Assembly (NCBI RefSeq): GCF_036884655.1
Contig: NC_088342.1
Location: 36,387,001-36,451,000 of the forward strand
Length of the DNA: 64,000 nt
Direction: 5' to 3'
Origin: Musa acuminata AAA Group
Taxonomy: Eukaryota > Streptophyta > Magnoliopsida > Zingiberales > Musaceae
The position numbers and the translations under genes were made by a program. How positions within the stretch are numbered: the first letter of the stretch is position 1; the number at the start of each line of letters is the position of its first letter. The notes beneath the pieces are model-generated. The model searched no databases. It was not told the origin of the DNA and worked only from the letters and a program-made list of their open reading frames with translations. Below, piece by piece: positions 56,030 to 64,000 of this stretch.

Positions 56030-57552
56030 ATCTCCCCCTTTTTGATGATGACAATCAATTGATAATGGAGTTAACCTTAACTCCCCCTGTCTATATGCCA
56101 TACTTGAGATAAGTCATTCTTGAATTTAAAACCTTTGAATTCAAGAGACATATTGATAAGTTAAATTCATTTAAACTTATCAAAACTCCCATCATGATTC
56201 CCATCATGATGTATCTCTCTGAAGATGATGTCAAGGCTTGACATTCATTTTCAAATTTTACATTACAAGTTTGAATGATGGTAATAGTAGCAATTCATCA
56301 TATTGTAAGATATCAACATATAAAACTGCGAAGTAAGATTTTTTGTTTGATATCTTGACATGATACAAACAAGGCATAATGCAAATTATAGCAATCATAG
56401 CATAGCAATTCATATATCTCTTAGTGATGCAAGCATGGCATTAATACTCATATATTTCTCCCCCTTTGTCATCAACAAAAAGCATGGTAATTGTGATACC
56501 AGGAGAACAATATAAGCGAATTTTGAGCATAAGCGTGATGCCTTTACTAGGTTCATGTCATTTTTAATAGTGAGTCAATTATGCAACCATGACATGGAGA
56601 TATCAATTCTGTTTTTACCCCGCATCTCCACCATCTATTTGTGAGTTTACTTTAAATGAAGTTAAAATTGATGAGAGATTAAATCTTGCTTCATTTTCAC
56701 AAGGATCAAGATATGTATTAGAAACGAATCCAGTAAAAACACTATCATTCATATAATCAGGAATCATTTTATTAAATCCATTTCTTTAAAGAATATTCTT
56801 CACATAGGTGTATGAGAGATGTATTTCATATGTCAACAATGATGAGAATTAAACTCGTTATGACATATGCTTTATTAAGTCCGGAAGAGGATAATGTATC
56901 GAGAAACTCCGATTTTTAAGAGAATCCAAAAATGAAATTAAGACTTTCATGCATTCGGACGAGACTGTGCTATTGATTTTCAAATATGATCATGAAGACA
57001 AAACATGCTTATCATCATGGAAATTTTTATATTTATACACATAATTTCTAACATGTAATTGTGTAAAATCATCATAACAATTAAGTGAAATTGATCAATC
57101 AATCAATAAATTCCGAAAAACAATTTCAACAAGTTTATGTATTCGGACACATCAACATTCCTAATTCTCTTCTTATGAAATCAAATTGTTCTTCACTTAG
57201 AGGTTTTATAAAAATATCAACTAGTTGATGTTTAGTGTTATGGCAATAATAATATCATAACAATGTCATGACTCATCAACTGCATTGGTATATCATTTTC
57301 TCAAATCATATTTATCATAGAAACCAAGGCACAAGGTTTTCAAAGTAGTTATAAAAACATTTAGTTTCAATGTAAAATCCGACAATGAATAATGAGATTA
57401 AACAATGAGAGATGTTTGTAACTCTGCATATGCTCACAAATAAATACATCAGGTAATCATATCAAGGATCAAGGCAAAGGGCATCATGGTGAGTAACATA
57501 AAGAGTTTACAATAACAATAGGTGATTGTGTTCACATACAAGCTCATTCAAG
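56030..57552 (-). other. 3' non-coding region of element D
   Basis: About 1.5 kb between the polypurine tract and the accessory ORF, AT-rich, without a credible frame. Interspersed GATGATG / ATCATCA words. A second CTCCCCCTT stretch lies near 56459. Confidence 0.75.
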
Positions 57553-58654
57553 AGGTGAAAAATTAAAGTGCCTAAATAAAGAGTCAAATTGTCGATGAAT
57601 TTGCTGCAGCTCAGATAGGATTTGATCTTGTCGATGTTCAAGCCGTTCTTGTCTTTGTTCAAATCGGTCCATTCGAATCCCAATATCTTTGACAGATGAT
57701 GCAGTAGCTTACTCAAATGAATGTGTTTCCTCAAAAGGGACAGATCGGAGGAGATTGAGTACCCCTAAAGACTGGTGTTTTCGGTTCCAGTTCAGGTTGG
57801 GGGGGATCGGTTCTTCTAGGCATTCTAACCCAGTTACCGTTTCTATAAACACATCTTAATCGGTGAAGTAGATTTTTATTTATTATGCTAAACCTATCTA
57901 CTTTTATTACTTCTTCTTCCGATGGTATTGGAATATCGTAGGCTTTCAGTATTCTAGTGATTATACCACCATATGGAAGCATCATGTCTTTCTTAGATAG
58001 TTTTAACATGTTTTGCTGGATAAGATAACCAAGATAGATGTCATGTCCTTTCATGATCCAATACATAGTTCCTAATTCTATTTGGCTTACTTCATCATGA
58101 TGGTCTTGTTTAGGGAGAACGATGCTAGTTAGGATATAATGAAGTACCTTAGTGTTTAGTGGTAGTAGATGTTCACAACTTTTAGGAACAAATGCTAAGT
58201 TAGGATTGGCGAAAATTGTTCCTAAGGCTTCAACATATGTTGTCCCAACAGTTTCATCATCCCATGATCCTCTAAAATAAAGTCCTCTATTTTTTAGGGG
58301 AATGCCTATCATGTCGCAAATGAATTTATCCGTAATGGAGATGTGTTATCCTAAGAGATAGGTAGACATTCGTTCTTCTTCATCTACTTGTATATTGTTG
58401 TAAAACAGTCTAACAAGTCTTGGATAGATGGGTTCACTAATTTATAAAATAGGGAGTAGATCTAAGTTTGTAAACCATTGGATTGTCTCTAAGTCTCTTA
58501 GTTCATTTAAATCTACATGTTTTCCCTTATTGACACTCCTAAGTTCGAAAGAGGAAAATTTTTCAGCATGATATTTTGAATCGAAAAGGGTAAGATCAAA
58601 ATCTTCCACTAATCTCCTCTTCCCTTTATCCCTTGAGGATCTTCTAGACCCCAT
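57553..58654 (-). pseudogene. Accessory ORF of element D, broken
   Basis: Homologous to 3140-4249. It has two CAA-to-TAA changes (PILQIN at about 58440, YLLGQHIS at about 58347) and a one-base insertion in the T run of PICPF (about 57734). Otherwise most residues match, including SRGLYFRGSW-like NRGLYFRGSW and the C-terminal coiled coil. Confidence 0.85.
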
Positions 58655-59528
58655 AACTACTGCTATTTAAGAGGATAGTAATGAGCAAGAGTAAATGAAT
58701 CAAAAATAGAATTTAAGGGGTTCTTAGAGAATACCTTAGTGAGATCTTCAATAGAAGGAGAGATTGTTGATCTTTTGCTTCAAAATGAGGAGTATTTAGG
58801 ATGCTATGAGGGGTGAAATGGAGGTGGCGAAGCTTTGGAAGAGTAAAGAGGGGAAGGGAGTGAGTTGGGGTCGGTTCCACCGCCAGCCCTAGCTCGGGTT
58901 AAAAAGAGGCAGAATTGCGGGCGGTTACACCGCTAGCTGGGGCGGTGCAACCGCTTGCAACACGTGACAACCGGAGGTGCTACCTCCAGCTGGGGCGGTG
59001 CCACCGCCTGTAGGCGGTGAGCACTTGTTCTGACTGCAGTGTGATCTGATTTGAATGTTTTTGACTTAAGAAGAATTTTCATTTAGAGCAATCAACTTTA
59101 CTTACGTAATTACGTAAGAATTTTCATTGTAAGATAAGAAATTTTGCATGATCAAGATAGATCTTGTGACGTGAATACTCTAAATGTCGTGCACATGTTT
59201 GTGACAGATTGTTCAAGTTGGTAAGCCTTACAAGTTCATGACAAACTTAGTAAGTTCATGATATAGTTGGATTCGAAAGTAACGAACGGATGACATCAAT
59301 GGGTTCGAAAATCCAGAGGATATGTGAAGTGAGAATCATGGGTTTCCAATTCTGAGGGATCAAATAGGATTGTATCTATATCGCATTTGTAATTTTAATT
59401 TTCTAATCCTCTTCTGTTATTTAGGCTAGAGAGCATCGCGAGTTCTTTTTGGATCTCGGGTCATGAATATCGAGAATCCAAAGAGCAGGATATTATTTCT
59501 TGCTCCCAACTTATGATATTTTATGTCT
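58655..59528 (-). other. Spacer between gag and accessory ORF of D
   Basis: Counterpart of 4250-5132 with palindromes GCGGTGCAACCGC and GCGGTGCCACCGCC (58920-59010). No gene. Confidence 0.65.
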
Positions 59529-61112
59529 TTACAAGAAAGGATGATCTTTAGGTACCCATTTGCTTTTGGGTGCCTCAAAAATAGATCTACATTTTTTATC
59601 ATATTGCATAGAATTTATCATGGTTCCTTTAGGAACCCAAATTAATCTGTTCGGACTAATTTTCTTGAATGGACAATAATGCGTTTTGTGTCCAAGTTTG
59701 CAACAAAAGTTGTATTTGCTTTGGTGTCGAACATGTAAGATGAGACCTTTTATGAAGGTGGTTGGATTTTGGTGAGGACTTCTCATAAATCCGATTCCAC
59801 TTCTTTTGGGAACGTGAGCCTTATTTGCAAGGATCATGTTCAAAGACTTGCTACCAACCTCGAATTTCTTCAAGGTGTCTTTAAGTAGCAGGTTTTCCTT
59901 TTGGAGAGTTTCTAGATCATGGCATTTTATGCATGAACCTAAACTATCATGATATTCAGTTTTTAACTTATCGAAATTACAAGTAAGACTATCATGCTCC
60001 TTTTTTAGCAATTTGTATTTTCTACTAATAATCTTGCATTCATCAAATAAGTCATGGAAGGCATTTAATAATTCATCAAATGATAAATCTGCATCTATTA
60101 AATTCGTTACCTCCTCTCCGATGGCCATTAAGGCATAATGAGCAACTTGCTCGGTGTTGGACTCCTCTTCTTCGGACGCGCTCGAGTCATCCCACGTTGC
60201 TTTGAGTGCCTTCTTCTTTGATGTTCTTTCTTTGACTTGGGGACAATCACTTTTGTAGTGTTCCGGCTTTTTGCACTCGTAGCAAATAACTTGGTCCTTC
60301 TTGGGTTCAAGTTTATTTTTTGTGTCATTCTTAAACTTGTTTCTTTTAATGAATTTTTTAAATGTTCTTGTTAGAAGTGCCAAGTCATCGTCATAGTCCT
60401 AATCACTTGAGTTTTCTCTCAAGTGATCTTCTAAAGTTCTGAGTGTCATATCCTTCCTGTTCTTTGGAAGGATGTCTTCTTGCTCTTCATGAGCTTTACA
60501 AGTCATCTCATAGGTCATTAATGACTCGATTAGTTCTTCAAGAGGGAAGTTGTTTAGATCTTTCGCCTCTTGAATAGTAGTGACTTTAGGATCCCAACTT
60601 TTAGGAAGGGATCTTAGAATCTTATTTATGAGCTCAAAATCCGAAAAACTTTTTCCGAGTCCTTTTAGACCGTTGACAACATCCGTGAAACGGGTAAACA
60701 TGTCGCCAATAGTCTCACTCGGTTTTATCCGGAAAAGTTCGAAAGAATGTATAAAAAGATTGATTTTTGACTCTTTCACTCTACTTGTGCCTTCGTGAGT
60801 CACTTCGAGTGTGTGCCAAATATCAAATGCGGTTTCACAAACCAAAACATGGTTGAACTTGTTTTTATCAAGTGCACAAAATAAGGCATTCATAGCCTTT
60901 GCATTAAGAGCGAAAGCCTTCTTTTCCAATTCATTCCAATTGATCATTGGAAGAGAAGACTTTGAAAATCCATTTTCGACAAGATTCCAAAGTTTAAAAT
61001 CCATAGAAAGAAGAAAGATCCTCATTCGGGTCTTCCAATAGGTGTAGTCCGTCCCATTGAACATGGGTGGACGTGTAATAGAATGGCCCTCTTGGTTTCC
61101 GGCGTATGCCAT
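59529..61112 (-). pseudogene. gag: Gag of element D (one stop)
   Basis: 528 codons, colinear with the gag of J. A single TAG at 60399-60401 replaces GAG in SSDEDCDDD. Zinc knuckle 1 is CYECKKPEHYKSDC, where the usual G is E; knuckle 2 is YNFCCKLGHKTHYC, with the first C changed to Y. So the knuckles are damaged as well as the frame. Confidence 0.88.
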
Positions 61113-61148
61113 CTCTCTTGGGTTTTAATCCGTTTGAGAGTTAACCCC

Positions 61149-61160
61149 GCTCTGATACCA
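61149..61160 (-). other. Primer-binding site, initiator tRNA-Met (element D)
   Basis: TGGTATCAGAGC on the minus strand, 2 bp from the LTR edge. Confidence 0.92.
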
Positions 61161-61162
61161 AT

Positions 61163-62774
61163 TGTTAGGATCAAGAGCACTAAGAGGGGGGGGGGTGAAT
61201 TAGTGCAGCGAAAAACCTTCTACGATTATAAAAAAACTGCGTTCGTTCGATAAAAGTGATTTTAATAAGAAAGTCAATTCGTAAATCACTTTAACTTTTG
61301 ATTAAGCGAGATGCAGCAAAGATATAAATGCAATTTGCAGTTATGGTTCAAATCAGATAGTAGGCGCAAACTGAAATATGATATTCGTACGAAAAAAACT
61401 GATTTACGTCTAAATGTTGATTCGTAAATCACTTGATTAAGCGAGATGCAGTTAAAGCAATGATATAAAGGCAGTTTGCAGTTATGATAGAAATCAAAAC
61501 GTAAACGCAAACTGAAATATGATGATCGTACGATAAAACTGATTTACGTCTAAACGTCGATTCGGAAAGTGCAAAGCTTGAAACCCAATCGTATATGCGC
61601 AGAAAGCAGTAAGCTTTTGAGGGGGTTTGCAGTAAAGATAATATGCTCAAAGTAAATGCAAACCGAGATTTAGAGTGGTTCGGTCAATCTTGACCTACAT
61701 CCACTTTTGGCTTCCTCCACCGATGAGGTCACCGACGTCCACTAGAGGTCTTCATTCAATAGGCGAAGGCCAACCACCCTTTTACAGTTTCACTCCTTTT
61801 GACGGGCTTAGGAGACAACCCTTACAGAATTTTCTCTCCTCTCTTTAAAGATCAGAACTTGGAAGAAAAGAGGGAGAAGAACTTTTGCCCTTTACAATAA
61901 TTTTGAGCTCTAAAAATCATAGAATAAGATCAGGATTTCGGTGTGTTTGAGTGCCCTTTCAGTGCTGAAAGGGTGGGGTATTTATAGGCCCCAACCCAGT
62001 TTGAATTCCGAGCTCAAAACTATCAATTCTCGAAATTTCGGGATCTGGCGGTTGCACCGCCTGGCAGAGCTCGAAGACTGAGCCTCTGGGCGGTGCCACC
62101 TCCTGTCAGGGGCGGTTGCACCTCCTGCTAGAGCTCGAAGACCGAGCTCAAGTGGTGCCACCTCCTGTCAGGGGCGGTTGCATCGCCCAGTCTCGCTCGG
62201 AGACTGAGCCCAGGCGGTGCCACCGCTTGGCTGGGGCGGTTCAACTGCCTGGCAGATATCAGGGTCCGAATGGGTTGATCCATTCGGCCCAATTTGGGTT
62301 TTTCAGGGGCCCAATTGCCCCAAGATTAAGTTAATGGGATCACCTCCCATTTCCAACTTAATCATTGTGCTAACTACGATAGTTCCTAAGACATTTACTA
62401 CAACTTGCTCCGGTGCGTCAATCGCTTCTTCCGGCGAGCTTCTGGCGAACTTCCGTCGATCATCCGATGAACCCTCGATGATGCTCCTACGGACTTCCGG
62501 CAAACTCCTGGACTTGCGACGATCCACTTGGCGAGTTCTAACGAGCTTCTTTGGTAAGCTCATGGACTTCTCGGATTTGTTCCCGCAGAACCTCCGACGA
62601 CTGTCCGAACTTCCGTCGAACTCTCGAACTCCCAACGTGATCATTGTCTTGACTCCGGTGCAACTCCTGCTGCATATCTTACTTTCATCGTAGTTAATCC
62701 TGCACACTTATCTCAACATATAGATTAGATAACAAATGATAATTGATTTCATCATCAAAATCCGAGATTCAACA
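61163..62774 (-). repeat. 5' LTR of element D
   Basis: Near-identical to 54419-56029; single-base differences are scattered (for example GTATG/GTACG near 54640/61389). Confidence 0.93.
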
Positions 62775-62779
62775 AACTA

Positions 62780-63812
62780 GGGATGAGAGAGAGGTATTTA
62801 TAGGCTTCAAGTGGATTCAAACTTGGAGCCTAAAAATGTCTTATCCCTAGTTTTCAGGGTACTAGCGGTACCACTACCTGCAGCACTAACACTGGGCGGT
62901 ACCACCACCTAACAGTCTCTCAAAGACTGTGTCTAAGTGGTACCACTGCCCAGACTAGCGGTATCACCACCTGACATAGTCTCAGAGACTGTGCCACGAT
63001 GGTGCCACCTGTTGGGTCATTGTTTGGGCCTTTTACTTGGCCAAAGATAGCCTAAACTTGGGCCCAATTGGCCCCTAATAGAGTTGGCCCTAACTATAAA
63101 TTTTAAGACATTTACTAAACTAATCAAGTCCGTAAGTCTAGGTTTCTTTCGGCGATCTTCCGACGAACTTCCGATGATCTCTCAGTAATGTTCCAGCGGA
63201 CTCCTAGCAAGCTCCTGGATTTCACAATGATCTCCTTGGCGAGTTCCGACAAGCTTCTTTAGCAAGCTCCTAGATTTCTTGATCAATTTCGATAGACCTT
63301 CCGACGAACGTCCGGACTTCCGACGAACTCTCGAACTCCTAATAAAATCTCATTCTTGACTCTGGGACTTTATTTTGCTTTATGCATTGCTATCGTAGTT
63401 AATCCTGCACACTAAAAACCCACTTCGATCTAGACAATTATTACTAAACTAATCAAATATTGTCCAGCATGTCATCGGTTCATCGACGCTTCGTCCGATT
63501 CTTCGGCGCATTGTCCTCTCTTGCGGCCTATTGCCCAATCGACTAGTTGACCTCCGCAACTCCGATTTCCTTGGCACAATATCTGCTCTTCTTGGCTCGA
63601 TGCCCGAACCCTATGGCCCAAAACCTTCTATCGATACATCGATCGATCCTTCGGCGTGACGTCCTATCTTTTGACATGTTTTTTTCTAGCCCAATATGAT
63701 TCTTCTTGCTTTAATTGTCTCTCCGTGATCGAAGCTTCCTATGTCACTTAAAACGCAGATCAAATCATAAACACTATCAATTGGTTTCATCATCAAAATC
63801 TGAGATTCAACA
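62780..63812 (-). repeat. 5' LTR of element E, right part
   Basis: Continues from 54418: GGTATTTATAGGC (TATA), GCGGTACCACTACC palindromes, TTCCGACGAACTTCCGATG repeats, end GAGATTCAACA at 63812. The total length without D is about 1,480 bp. Confidence 0.85.
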
Positions 63813-64000
63813 CTCTCCTGAGACTGTCAAAAGGATAATAGAGTTGTAAGAAGGTGGTTTGTCTTCACCTATTGAAGGAAGACTATTAGTAGATGCCGGT
63901 GGCCTCGACGGAAGAGGAATCGGGAGTGGATGTAGGTCACGACGACCGAACTACTATAAAACTTGGTTTGCATTTATATTCTTGCTATTTACCTTCGCTA
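63813..64000 (+). repeat. Inverted fragment of a SIRE-type LTR
   Basis: Its reverse complement matches the R/U5 part of LTRs E and F (AAATGCAAACCAAG, GTAGTTCGGTCGTCGTGACC, CCTTCAATAGG). It faces the LTR of E tail to tail and runs off the window. Confidence 0.8.

Larger units (their letters stand above)
54419..62774 (-). mobile_element. SIRE-like Copia derivative D: gag + accessory ORF, no pol (8,356 bp)
   Basis: LTRs are 54419-56029 (1,611 bp) and 61163-62774 (1,612 bp); AACTA flanks both ends (54414-54418, 62775-62779). The polypurine tract follows the left LTR (56030 on), and the tRNA-Met site is at 61149-61160. Gene order equals that of J. Because both ends and the duplication are intact, D shows that the pol-less layout is transposition-competent as a unit. 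Confidence 0.94.

Overview
This window is plant nuclear DNA, most likely from a commelinid monocot. Evidence: one spliced, very GC-rich BTB/ankyrin gene of the BLADE-ON-PETIOLE (BOP/NOOT, NPR-like) family lies in a sea of LTR retrotransposons typical of angiosperms. Zingiberales (banana relatives) is a guess from the overall look of the repeats; I cannot verify it. No bacterial, organellar, rRNA, tRNA or CRISPR features were seen.

Layout. 1-540: fragment of an Angela-like Copia LTR. 541-3056: non-coding large retrotransposon derivative (plus strand) with its 3' LTR. 3057-8689: SIRE-like Copia derivative J (minus strand) with intact gag and an intact accessory ORF but no pol; its 5' LTR is at 6767-8689. 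8690-10634: upstream region of the gene, with a candidate solo LTR, a G-rich purine tract, and a leader holding three short uORFs and a GA repeat. 10635-12756: the BOP gene (two exons, 505 aa). 13976-16560: badly decayed, scrambled Copia. 16620-38492: a nest. SIRE-type LTR C (16620-17311 + 37402-38082) is split by Angela-like element B (17312-37396, target duplication CTAGT). B is split in its reverse transcriptase by the young element A of the same family (20300-28995, target duplication TATAG) and in its right LTR by a 2,645-bp solo LTR (33926-36570, target duplication GTCCT). 38493-42562: mosaic of Angela-like fragments in both orientations. 42563-51097: plus-strand Tork-like Copia G in permuted order, interrupted by a Ty3/Tat-like non-autonomous element H (43075-46622, target duplication CCACT) that carries a large 57-bp tandem array. 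51098-63812: SIRE-type remnants F and E; E's LTR is split by D (54419-62774, target duplication AACTA), a second but decayed copy of the gag + accessory-ORF element. 63813-64000: inverted LTR fragment.

How the parts relate. Only BOP is an ordinary host gene; it encodes a transcriptional co-regulator and E3-ligase adaptor for organ boundaries. Everything else is retroelement biology. The most striking unexplained structure is in the 5' leader of the Angela-like family: four spaced stem-loops whose outer stems differ in sequence but stay paired (the mismatches become G:U only in the element's sense RNA), each capped by the same inner hairpin (TCGAG-GGA-CTCGA). Other notable structures are palindrome arrays just upstream of the TATA box in SIRE-type LTRs, and a frameshift at the end of RNase H shared by A and B, which suggests the family moved in trans.
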